A DNA stretch of 64,000 nt from assembly GCF_003217355.1 (NCBI RefSeq), contig NZ_QJTK01000016.1, forward strand, positions 1-64,000. Reading direction: 5' to 3'. Origin of the DNA: Rhodobacter viridis (lineage in GTDB: Bacteria; Pseudomonadota; Alphaproteobacteria; Rhodobacterales; Rhodobacteraceae). The translations under genes and the position numbers were made by a program. The notes below the pieces were generated by a model. That model searched no databases, had not been told where the DNA came from, and was given only the letters and a program-made list of their open reading frames with translations. The stretch's first letter is position 1, and every line of letters starts with the position of its first letter. Below are positions 1 through 6,478 of this stretch, piece after piece.

Positions 1-215
1 GGTTCGGCGAGCAGCGCCAGCACCCCGTGCCGCAGGTCGAGGAAGGACGAGAGCACGTTGAAAATCTGCGGCACCTCCGCCACCGGATCGGGCGCCGACG
101 CAAACGTCTTCGCGATCTCGTAAAGCGCGTCCAAAGCCAGACGGTCGGCAATCGACTGGGTCGAGCGGCGGCGGGGATGGTCGGGCGAGCCGGGGCGGGA
201 TTGTTGATCGGTCAT
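1..215 (-). CDS. nifA: NifA, nitrogen-fixation transcriptional activator (N-terminal fragment; runs off the left edge)
   Basis: NifA is the sigma-54-dependent enhancer-binding activator of nif genes. Only the first 71 codons are in the window. The visible part has a short basic Ser/Pro/Arg-rich head (about residues 1-18) and then the start of a GAF domain (ADRLALDALYEIAKTF through SSFLDLRHGVLALL). The central AAA+ domain and the HTH lie off the window. The ATG at 215 follows an AAGGGGGTG ribosome site. It is divergent in position from nothing: nifW ends 242 bases upstream on the same strand. R. capsulatus is known to carry two nearly identical nifA copies differing at the extreme N-terminus. 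Linkage to nifUSVW suggests copy 1, but that is inference. Confidence 0.88.
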   Translation of the reverse strand, partial: MTDQQSRPGSPDHPRRRSTQSIADRLALDALYEIAKTFASAPDPVAEVPQIFNVLSSFLDLRHGVLALLAE

Positions 216-333
216 GCAGTCACCCCCTTGCAAGAAGGAATATCCTGCAGCGGACGACCCGGATCATGGGACTCGCGCGACGCCCGCAGCAGTCGGGACT
301 TCTGCAGATCATCATAGACCGCACACGGGGAAA

Positions 334-427
334 GGCACATCCCGAGGACGTGCCCGGCAGGCAATTTCGGTTCATTTTTGCGTAGGCACCGGGTCGATTG
401 CGCAATTATGCGGCATTGCCGACCCGG
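334..427 (-). promoter_or_regulatory. nifW-nifA intergenic dyads, candidate nifA control region
   Basis: The 242-base gap between nifW and nifA holds no gene. It contains GGCAC-N11-GTGCC (334-354), a 17-base dyad TGCGCAATTATGCGGCA (399-415), and an 8-base inverted repeat CCGGGTCG/CGACCCGG (389-396/420-427) that encloses the second dyad. No -24/-12 element is visible here. R. capsulatus nifA is known to be activated by NtrC at tandem upstream sites without sigma-54, so these dyads are candidate NtrC sites; the spacing does not match the enteric consensus exactly. The outer repeat could instead be a terminator for the nifW transcript. Confidence 0.4.
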
Positions 428-457
428 GGGCCGGAAAATCTGGCAGGTTGCAGGACG

Positions 458-796
458 TCAGGATTTGATCACTTTCAGGGTTTCAAGACCGACGAAGCGG
501 GCTTTCTGTTTCGCGGCCTGAGTCTCGAAGACCTTGAAGACCTTTTCCTTGAGCGGGCTCGAGGCGACGAAATCCCCCTGCGCCCGGGTCAGCGCATCGC
601 GGGCATGGGTCAGGATCGCCTCTTCGCTGAGGCCGGTCATGTCGGTTTCGCGCAGATAGGCGCCGAAGCGTTTCATGATGTGCAGCCGCGAAGAGTTCAG
701 CACCTCGCGGATTGGCTCGATGCCGAGGAAGGCGAAGATCTCCTCGGCCGAGGAGAGTTTGGCCAGGGCGGTCAAGGTCGGGCTTTCGGTCGTCAT
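458..796 (-). CDS. nifW: NifW, nitrogenase stabilizing/protective protein
   Basis: The 112-residue protein matches the small NifW family, which associates with the MoFe protein and protects or helps mature it under oxygen stress. Recognisable features are the conserved LSSAEEIFAFLGI stretch near residue 15, VLNSSRLHIMKRF near residue 33, and the basic, helical C-terminus. No cofactor motif is present or expected. It is the last gene of the iscA-like-nifU-nifS-nifV-nifW operon, 15 bases after the nifV stop. It is likely transcribed from the sigma-54 promoter at 3923. Confidence 0.93.
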   Translation of the reverse strand: MTTESPTLTALAKLSSAEEIFAFLGIEPIREVLNSSRLHIMKRFGAYLRETDMTGLSEEAILTHARDALTRAQGDFVASSPLKEKVFKVFETQAAKQKARFVGLETLKVIKS

Positions 797-811
797 CGGT
801 GTCTCCCGGGG

Positions 812-1969
812 TCAGGCTTGGGGTGGCAGGCGGTCGAGCCGCGCCACCATGCGGCGCAGGTCATCGGAACTGGCGGGGCGTTTCACCCGCACGGCATGGG
901 CGCGCAGCATCGGTTTCAGCCGGTCCAGCACGGTGTCGGTCGCGGGCAGGCCCGCCTCGAGCAGGGCCGCGCGCAGACCGGCGGCGCCCGAATGCTTGCC
1001 GATCACGATCTGGCGCTCGCGGCCGAAGCGGGCGGGGGCGCAGCGGGGGTCTTCGTAAGTGTCGGCACGCTTCAGGATCGCATCGACATGGATTCCGGAT
1101 TCATGCGCGAAGACCATCTCGCCGGTAATCGGCTTTTGCGGCGGCAGCGCCCGGCCCGAGGCCTTGGCGACGACGGCGGAAAGCTCGGGCAGCGCGCAAA
1201 GATCAAGGCCGGTGTCGATATTGCCCGCCTCGAGCGCCGCGCCGACCTCTTCGAGCGCGGCATTGCCCGCGCGCTCGCCCAGCCCGTTCACGGTGACGGA
1301 CAGATGCGTGGCCCCGGCATGGGCGGCCATGATCGTGTTCGCCGTCGCCATGCCGAAATCATTATGGGCGTGCATCTCGATCGGCAGGGAAATCCGCGCC
1401 GAAAGCTGCGCGACAAGGCGAAACGCGCCGAGCGGATCGAGCAGGCCAAGCGTATCGGCGATGCGAAAGCGGATGGCCCCGGCGGCGGCGGCGACCTCGG
1501 CCAGACGGATCAGAAACTCGGGATCGGTGCGGCTCGCATCCTCGGCGCCCACCGAGACCTGCAAGCCGCGATCGGTGGCGCAATAGACGAGCGCCGCGGT
1601 CTCGCGCAGGATCCAGTCGCGATCGACGCGCAGCTTGCCCTCCAGCTGCGCGGTCGAGGTCGGTACGGCGAAATGCACCCGCTTCACCCCGGTCTTTTGC
1701 GCCATGTCGAGATCCGTCATCCGCAACCGGCACCAGACGACGGGCGTCGCGTGGGCGATTTCGGCGACGACGGCGCGGATCTCGGCAACCTCGGCCCAGC
1801 CCATCGCGGCGATGCCGACCTCGATTTCCGCCACCCCGGCGCGGTCGAGCGCGCGGGCGATGGCCTTCTTTTCGGCAAGCGAAAAGGCCACCCCGGCGGT
1901 CTGTTCGCCGTCGCGCAGGGTGGTGTCGCAAAGCGCAAGGCTGCGGGTGGGGTCGGGAAAGCGGAGCAT
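812..1969 (-). CDS. nifV: NifV, homocitrate synthase
   Basis: NifV condenses acetyl-CoA with 2-oxoglutarate to homocitrate, the organic ligand of the iron-molybdenum cofactor. The 385-residue protein has the HMGL-like TIM barrel. DTTLRDGEQTAGV near residue 16 carries the metal and substrate residues, and HAHNDFGMA near residue 200 carries the metal-binding histidines. NGLGERAGNAALEEV follows, with the C-terminal regulatory region containing GKHSG. Length is normal for NifV. It sits 12 bases downstream of nifS in the same operon. Confidence 0.96.
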   Translation of the reverse strand: MLRFPDPTRSLALCDTTLRDGEQTAGVAFSLAEKKAIARALDRAGVAEIEVGIAAMGWAEVAEIRAVVAEIAHATPVVWCRLRMTDLDMAQKTGVKRVHFAVPTSTAQLEGKLRVDRDWILRETAALVYCATDRGLQVSVGAEDASRTDPEFLIRLAEVAAAAGAIRFRIADTLGLLDPLGAFRLVAQLSARISLPIEMHAHNDFGMATANTIMAAHAGATHLSVTVNGLGERAGNAALEEVGAALEAGNIDTGLDLCALPELSAVVAKASGRALPPQKPITGEMVFAHESGIHVDAILKRADTYEDPRCAPARFGRERQIVIGKHSGAAGLRAALLEAGLPATDTVLDRLKPMLRAHAVRVKRPASSDDLRRMVARLDRLPPQA

Positions 1970-1981
1970 GATCTTTTCCCT

Positions 1982-3154
1982 TCAGGCGGTTACGGGGTCA
2001 GCGACGGGGACGGGGCGCAGTTCGGCCAGGATCTCGGGCAGGACGGCCAGCACGCGGGAAATTTCCGCCGCCGTCGTTTCGGAAGAGAGCGAGAACCGCA
2101 CCACCCCATGCGCCGAGGTGAAGGGCACGGCCATCGCCCTTGTGACATGGCTCGGCTCGATCGCGCCCGAGGCACAGGCCGAGCCGGTCGAGACCGCGAT
2201 GCCGAGACGGGCGAGTTTCGTCAGCACCGCCTCGCCGTCGATCCGGTCGAAGGCGACGGTGCAGGTGTTGGCCAGCCGATGCGCGGGATCACCCAGCACC
2301 ATGACGCCACCGAGTTTCAGCAGACCCGCCTCCAGCCAGTCGCGCAGCGTCGCGATGCGGGAGAGATCGGCCTCCATCCGCGCCGCGGTGATTTCGGCCG
2401 CGACGCCCATGCCGACCAGCGAGGGCACGTTTTCCGTGCCCGCCCGACGGCTGCGTTCCTGCTTGCCGCCGCGAAAGAGCGGGCGGAAGGGCACGCCCTT
2501 GCGCAGGTAAAGCGCCCCTGCCCCCTTCGGCCCGTGGAACTTGTGGCCGGAGAGCGAGAGCATGTCGATCACGGTGTCCTGCACCGAGATCGGCAGCTTG
2601 CCCACCACCTGCACCGCATCGGTGTGAAACAGCGCGCCGACCGCATGCGCCTCGGCCGCCAGTTGCGCCACCGGGAAAATCGTGCCGGTTTCGTTGTTCG
2701 CCCAGAGCATCGAGACGACGGCAACCCGGTCCGACAGCGCCGCCGCATAGGCCGCACGATCAAGCCGCCCGAGGGTGTCGACCGGAATGCGATGCACCGT
2801 GATGCCTTCGGTCTTTTCCAGATCGGCCGCGAGCATCAGCACCGCCGGATGCTCGACCGCAGAGATGACGATCTCGCGCCGTCCCTCCTGCACCGCCAGC
2901 GCCGAGCGAATGGCCGTGGTGTTCGCCTCAGTCCCGCCGGAGGTGAAGATGATTTCCTGCTCCGAGGTGGCGTCGATCAGCCCCGCCACCGCGATCCGGG
3001 CCTTGCGCAGCCCCACCCCCGCCTGCGCCCCGAAGCCGTGGCCCGAAGAGGCATTGCCGTAATGTTCGGTGAAATAGGGCAGCATCGCCGCCACCGCCTC
3101 GGGGTAGACCCGGGTGGTGGCATTGTTGTCGAGGTAGATGGCAGGTTGGGTCAT
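1982..3154 (-). CDS. nifS: NifS, cysteine desulfurase
   Basis: NifS is the PLP-dependent cysteine desulfurase that supplies sulfur for nitrogenase Fe-S clusters. The N-terminus MTQPAIYLDNNATTR is typical. The PLP lysine lies in LSGHKFHGPKGAG near residue 202. The flexible loop STGSACASG near residue 325 carries the sulfur-accepting cysteine. I chose the ATG at 3154; an in-frame TTG at 3160 would overlap the upstream stop and add two residues. Length (390) is normal. It is immediately preceded by the NifU-type protein and followed by nifV. Confidence 0.96.
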   Translation of the reverse strand: MTQPAIYLDNNATTRVYPEAVAAMLPYFTEHYGNASSGHGFGAQAGVGLRKARIAVAGLIDATSEQEIIFTSGGTEANTTAIRSALAVQEGRREIVISAVEHPAVLMLAADLEKTEGITVHRIPVDTLGRLDRAAYAAALSDRVAVVSMLWANNETGTIFPVAQLAAEAHAVGALFHTDAVQVVGKLPISVQDTVIDMLSLSGHKFHGPKGAGALYLRKGVPFRPLFRGGKQERSRRAGTENVPSLVGMGVAAEITAARMEADLSRIATLRDWLEAGLLKLGGVMVLGDPAHRLANTCTVAFDRIDGEAVLTKLARLGIAVSTGSACASGAIEPSHVTRAMAVPFTSAHGVVRFSLSSETTAAEISRVLAVLPEILAELRPVPVADPVTA

Positions 3155-3156
3155 GA

Positions 3157-3555
3157 TCAATGCCGGATGTCGGGGATGACGCGGAAGGGGCGGCCAAGAA
3201 CGTCGGTGATGCGCTTTTGCACGCCGAACAGGGTCTGGCCCGCCAGCATGCAGCCCGCGCAGGCGCCGGACAGATGCACGACGACCTTGTTGCCCTCGAC
3301 CCGGACAAGCTCGATATCGCCACCGTCGCGGCGGAAGGTCGGGCGCATCTCGTCGATCAGGGCAAGGATGCGGGTCACCTCGTCGGCGGCAGGATCGGCG
3401 GCCGCTTCGGGGGTTTCAACCGCGGCCACCTTGGTGAAGCGCTCGCGCAGCGCGGTGGCATCGGGGGCGGCCTGCCCCGCCGCCCGTCGCGCGGCGGCCG
3501 CGGCAGCAGGGGGCGGCGCGGGAGACTTGGTGTCGTCGTCTTGCATGTCGCGCAT
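3157..3555 (-). CDS. nifU: NifU C-terminal-domain protein (Nfu-type Fe-S carrier)
   Basis: The protein carries only the C-terminal (Nfu) domain of NifU: RPTFRRDGGDIELV, then ACAGCMLAG with the CxxC pair that binds a transient [4Fe-4S] cluster. The N-terminal scaffold and the central [2Fe-2S] domain of full-length NifU are absent. They are replaced by an Ala/Pro-rich leader of about 45 residues. I chose the ATG at 3555 because GAGGGGAAAGCG precedes it; a GTG at 3585 inside the previous gene is possible. It lies 10 bases after the IscA-like gene and is likely co-translated with nifS. The A-type protein next to it may provide the missing carrier function. Confidence 0.85.
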   Translation of the reverse strand: MRDMQDDDTKSPAPPPAAAAAARRAAGQAAPDATALRERFTKVAAVETPEAAADPAADEVTRILALIDEMRPTFRRDGGDIELVRVEGNKVVVHLSGACAGCMLAGQTLFGVQKRITDVLGRPFRVIPDIRH

Positions 3556-3565
3556 CGCTTTCCCC

Positions 3566-3886
3566 TCAGCAGAAGGATTTGCCACAGCCGCAGGCGTTCT
3601 TGGCGTTCGGGTTCTCGAAGGTGAACCCGGCGCCTTCGAGGTTGCTGACGAAATCGATCTTCGTGCCCTCGATATGTTCGCGGGTGAGCGGGTCGATCAG
3701 CACCGTGACCTCGCCAAAAGTCAGGCTGGCATCGTCGGGTTGGGCTTCCAGCTCCAGCGCCATGCCGTATTTCAGCCCGGCGCAGCCGCCCGACTGCACC
3801 ATCAGGCGCAGCCCGGCAACAGGTTGACCGGCGCCGTCGATGGCGGCCTTGATGGCTTCCCGGGCGGGTTGGGTGATCTCGATCAT
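3566..3886 (-). CDS. IscA/HesB-type Fe-S cluster carrier (nif-linked)
   Basis: This 106-residue A-type carrier has the three conserved cysteines of the family: one in GGCAGLKYG near residue 37 and two in the C-terminal CGCGKSFC. Such proteins accept or deliver Fe-S clusters or iron; nif-linked versions (IscA-nif, R. capsulatus orf6) act in nitrogenase maturation. The ATG at 3886 follows GGGAGAG. An upstream in-frame ORF exists but would cross the promoter. It is the first gene of the operon and starts about 25 bases after the predicted transcript start of the -24/-12 promoter at 3923-3937. Confidence 0.9.
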   Translation of the reverse strand: MIEITQPAREAIKAAIDGAGQPVAGLRLMVQSGGCAGLKYGMALELEAQPDDASLTFGEVTVLIDPLTREHIEGTKIDFVSNLEGAGFTFENPNAKNACGCGKSFC

Positions 3887-3922
3887 GGCGCTCTCCCGTG
3901 TGATGAGTTCATCAGGGATGCA

Positions 3923-3937
3923 GCAAGAAGCGTGCCA
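3923..3937 (-). promoter_or_regulatory. Sigma-54 (-24/-12) promoter of the iscA-like-nifUSVW operon
   Basis: The minus strand reads TGGCACGCTTCTTGC, an exact TGGCAC-N5-TTGC element, 37 bases upstream of the iscA-like ATG. The match, the spacing and the downstream nif genes make RpoN-dependent NifA-activated transcription the expected mode. Confidence 0.9.
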
Positions 3938-4007
3938 ACCGGCCGGGGTGAAATCAGCAAGCTTCGGGCCGGGATCGGTGACGCGGATGCTAGTTTCGGG
4001 CCGACAT

Positions 4008-4023
4008 TGAGGGATTCCCGACA
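4008..4023 (-). promoter_or_regulatory. Degenerate NifA upstream activator site
   Basis: TGA-N10-ACA (GGGATTCCCG as the spacer) lies 71 bases upstream of the -24/-12 element at 3923. The NifA consensus is TGT-N10-ACA, so it differs by one base. Its distance almost equals that of the perfect site upstream of fprA (73 bases). Confidence 0.5.
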
Positions 4024-4039
4024 GAGATTGTCGCATCCC

Positions 4040-4495
4040 CTAGTCGGCGTCCTCCTCGCCCGCCTCGACGCGGGCCAGAAGCCAGGCGCCGCCGAAGCGG
4101 TCGGTCGGGTCAAGTTCGGCGGCTTTGGCCAGCACCTGCCGGGCCAGATCGCGCTGACCAGATCGCGCGGCCGAATAGCCCAGCCCGATCAGCGCCTGCA
4201 GATAAAGCCCCGGCGCGAAGTCATGCGCAGTGAAATCGGCGTCGTCCCGGCACACCAGCGCCGGATCGGGTGGCAGATTGAGTCTCAGCGCCGCCAGACG
4301 CAGCACCGCCTCGGCCTGCGGCACGGCGGCAGAGTAATCATGGGTGAAGAAATAGAAGCGATAGGCGGCCAACCGCACCTCCAGATCCTCGGGCGCGGTG
4401 TCGAGCGCGCGCAAGATCACCTCGGCGCTGGCGGCGGGGTCGGACCGGGCGCCCTCGGCCCCGGCCAGAAGCCGGGCCGGATCAATCGGGGGCAA
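4040..4495 (-). CDS. TPR-like hypothetical protein downstream of nifQ
   Basis: The product is an Ala/Leu-rich helical protein of about 151 residues. It shows tetratricopeptide-like repeats, for example VILRALDTAPEDLEVRLAAY, AVPQAEAVLRLAALRLN and ALIGLGYSAARSGQRDLARQ followed by KAAELDPTDRF. No enzyme motif is visible. The start is uncertain: the reading frame overlaps the nifQ end, with a TTG at 4495 inside the last nifQ codons and only a distant ATG at 4621. It is the last gene of the nifENX operon and stops about 100 bases before the next nif promoter. A scaffold role in cofactor or molybdenum handling is possible but unproven. Confidence 0.6.
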   Translation of the reverse strand: MPPIDPARLLAGAEGARSDPAASAEVILRALDTAPEDLEVRLAAYRFYFFTHDYSAAVPQAEAVLRLAALRLNLPPDPALVCRDDADFTAHDFAPGLYLQALIGLGYSAARSGQRDLARQVLAKAAELDPTDRFGGAWLLARVEAGEEDAD

Positions 4496-5024
4496 AGCAG
4501 GCGGCCCGTTCGTCGCACGCGTCGCAAGAGGGCGAGAGGCACAGCGAAAACGCCGCGTCCGAGCAGATCTGCCGGTAGAAGAATTTCTTCCAGCGCATGT
4601 TCTGGGAATTGGCGGCGGCAAGGCCGGGCAGGAAATGCCGGATCATCGCACTCAGCGCCGGACGCGAGGGCAGGCCAAGGTCTTCCCACAGATGACGGTT
4701 TTCCATCGACCGCCGCGCCAGGATCGCGGCAAGCCAACGGGCCTCGGGCGTAATGACGCCCGCCCGCCACAGGATCAGCGTCTCGATCGCCTGCTGATCG
4801 GGACCGGCCACGGGACGCGGCAGGTCAAGATCGGGCAGATCAAGGCCCGGCGCGAAGCGATCACGCAGGGCCGCCAGATCCGCGCCCGAGAGCCCGAGCC
4901 GCACCGTCAGCGGCCCAAGCCCCGAAGCGCATTCGCGCAAGCCATGGGCCAGGATGAAGCCGATGGCCTCGGCCGGGATCATCGGCCCCGGGTCTGTCGC
5001 GAAGGGATCAGGAAAGTGCAGCAT
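4482..5024 (-). CDS. nifQ: NifQ, molybdenum-trafficking protein for FeMo-co
   Basis: NifQ is an Fe-S protein that donates molybdenum for iron-molybdenum cofactor synthesis. The 180-residue protein ends with the signature C-x4-C-x2-C-x5-C (CLSPSCDACDERAAC), which ligates the Fe-S/Mo cluster. FYRQICSDAAFSLC just before it is also typical. The ATG at 5024 overlaps the fdxB 3' end by 17 bases and follows GGAGTG. The upstream in-frame extension would lie wholly within fdxB. Sitting between fdxB and the TPR gene, it is part of the nifENX transcript. Confidence 0.93.
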   Translation of the reverse strand: MLHFPDPFATDPGPMIPAEAIGFILAHGLRECASGLGPLTVRLGLSGADLAALRDRFAPGLDLPDLDLPRPVAGPDQQAIETLILWRAGVITPEARWLAAILARRSMENRHLWEDLGLPSRPALSAMIRHFLPGLAAANSQNMRWKKFFYRQICSDAAFSLCLSPSCDACDERAACFAPD

Positions 5025-5313
5025 GGGTCTGGCACTCCGACGGGCAGACCCGCGCACAGGCGCCACAGCCGATGCAATTGTCGGCCCCGGTCAGCGCCAT
5101 GACTTTCTTGACGATTTCGTCCTCGACCTCGTCCCATTCATCGGTGCCCGGCGCGACGACCTGACCATCTTCGGTCAGCCCGTGCAGGCTCATCACATCG
5201 CGGCCGCAGACCTTGAAGCAACGGCCGCAGCCGATGCATTTCTGCTCGTCGATCTTCATCAGGTAAACGGGCGTGTATTCCGCGCCTCCGCGGGTATAGG
5301 CAACAGTCGGCAT
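5008..5313 (-). CDS. fdxB: FdxB, nif-specific ferredoxin III
   Basis: This 101-residue ferredoxin has two cluster motifs: CIGCGRCFKVC near residue 26 and CIGCGACARVC near residue 80. They are separated by an acidic stretch (TDEWDEVEDEIV) typical of nif-specific ferredoxin III. These proteins are associated with FeMo-co assembly (NifEN/NifB electron supply) or nitrogenase reduction. It lies 14 bases after orf5 and overlaps nifQ. Start and length match the family. Confidence 0.95.
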   Translation of the reverse strand: MPTVAYTRGGAEYTPVYLMKIDEQKCIGCGRCFKVCGRDVMSLHGLTEDGQVVAPGTDEWDEVEDEIVKKVMALTGADNCIGCGACARVCPSECQTHAALS

Positions 5314-5326
5314 CGCTTTGTCCTTG

Positions 5327-5524
5327 TTATGCTTGCTTGGCGGCTTTGAGCGCCTTGCGGGCTTCGTCCAGGTCCTTGAAGATCTGATAGGTCGCCTCGG
5401 CCACCTCGGGGATTTTCTGCCAGTCGGTCGGCAGTTCTTCCGACAGGTCGTGCAGGTTCATCTTGGCATCGGTGGCGCGCAGCGACAGCTTCTTGACCTT
5501 GGCTTCCAACTCTTCGAGCGTCAT
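5327..5524 (-). CDS. nif-linked small helical protein (orf5, CCE_0567/DUF683 type)
   Basis: This 65-residue, highly charged protein is predicted to form a helical hairpin (LEELEAKVKKLSLRATDAKMNLHDLSEELP, then EATYQIFKDLDEARKALKAAK). It matches the small nif-specific family found directly after the NifX-associated protein in many diazotrophs. The biochemical role is not established; structures of the family show a dimeric alpha-helical protein. It starts 1 base after the upstream stop, so translation is probably coupled. Confidence 0.88.
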   Translation of the reverse strand: MTLEELEAKVKKLSLRATDAKMNLHDLSEELPTDWQKIPEVAEATYQIFKDLDEARKALKAAKQA

Positions 5525-5525
5525 C

Positions 5526-5996
5526 TCAGGCCCTCGCCGCTTCGGGGAATTCTTCGATCGTGGCGACGGCGCCTTCGACCAGCTTCTCGCCCGCCTCGGC
5601 GAGTTTCGCCCAGGTCTCGAAGCCGAAACGATGCACGTCGCGCAGGTGTTTCGAGACGACGACGAGCTTGCCCGCGATCAGGACGACGCGGCCAAAACCC
5701 TCGTGGTGCATCTTCTGCATCTGGCTCGCCATCACGCCGGTGCGCTTTTCGACCTGCAGGCCGATGGCGTCATAGAACTTGGTCATCCGCCAGATCAGCT
5801 CCGGGTCGGGGTCGCCGATGATCGGCATCGACCGGCGTTCCTCGGCAGTGACGATGAACTCGCGCAGGATTTCCGAATTCGTCTTGTCGTCCCAGAGCCC
5901 GTGGCTGTCCTCGGCGCGGATCACCGCGACAAGCTGCGCCAGAAACGGGCTTTCCACCATCTCGCCTCCGCGGGCTTCTTCCAGGGTCTGGGTCAT
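5526..5996 (-). CDS. NifX-associated protein (orf4, DUF269 family)
   Basis: The 156-residue protein matches the NifX-associated family (DUF269), which nearly always follows nifX. The core is FLAQLVAVIRAEDSHGLWD, the long middle region MTKFYDAIGLQVEKRTGVMA, and KLVVVSKHLRDVHRFGFET. Function is not firmly known; a role with NifX in cofactor precursor handling is assumed from context. Its ATG shares bases with the nifX stop (ATGA), so the two are translationally coupled. Confidence 0.92.
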   Translation of the reverse strand: MTQTLEEARGGEMVESPFLAQLVAVIRAEDSHGLWDDKTNSEILREFIVTAEERRSMPIIGDPDPELIWRMTKFYDAIGLQVEKRTGVMASQMQKMHHEGFGRVVLIAGKLVVVSKHLRDVHRFGFETWAKLAEAGEKLVEGAVATIEEFPEAARA

Positions 5997-6478
5997 CAGG
6001 CGGTTTCCTCCTCGTCGAAATCGGCGGTGAAATCGGGTTTGACATGCGTGCCCAGAACCTTGCGCAGGAAGGGCGGCGGGTTGCCGTTCAGCATCACCTG
6101 CACCTGCTCGATCACGGCCGAGATCGGCTCGGGCTCCTTGCGCTTGATCGGGTGCATCCCCGCCCGCACCATCCGCGCGGCGGACGGGCCACCGACGGCC
6201 AGCGCAAAGACCAGCGTGCAGCCCGAAAGCGCCTCGAGCTTCGGCCCGATCCGGTCCTCCAGATCATCATGTCGGCCCTTCTGGTCGGTCGAATTGGAGA
6301 ACTGATGCACCTCGACGAAGCGGGCGCCGGTCTTCCAGACCTCATAGACAGCGATCTGCCGGGCCGAGCCGAAATGGGCGTCGAGCCTTTCAAGATCATT
6401 CGAGGCGATGGCCACGCGCAGCGGCTTTTCGCCCGGCGCGGGGCCTGCCGGTTCAACAAGGCGCAGGGTGCGGGACAT
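5996..6478 (-). CDS. nifX: NifX, FeMo-cofactor precursor carrier
   Basis: NifX binds NifB-co and the VK-cluster intermediate during FeMo-co synthesis. The 160-residue protein holds a dinitrogenase-iron-molybdenum cofactor-binding fold: RVAIASNDLERLDAHFGSAR near residue 25, IAVYEVW, and the loop with CTLVFALAVGGPSAARM. The ATG at 6478 follows a strong AGGAG and lies 26 bases inside the end of nifN. A conserved acidic tail (FTADFDEEETA) closes the protein. Confidence 0.94.
   Translation of the reverse strand: MSRTLRLVEPAGPAPGEKPLRVAIASNDLERLDAHFGSARQIAVYEVWKTGARFVEVHQFSNSTDQKGRHDDLEDRIGPKLEALSGCTLVFALAVGGPSAARMVRAGMHPIKRKEPEPISAVIEQVQVMLNGNPPPFLRKVLGTHVKPDFTADFDEEETA

Noticed and set aside
398-4753. 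A 1451-codon plus-strand open frame across nifW-nifV-nifS-nifU-iscA-like.
   Set aside because: It is antisense to several well-supported nif genes, has no known domains and is Arg/Gly/His/Gln-rich, the usual artefact of few stops in GC-rich antisense frames.
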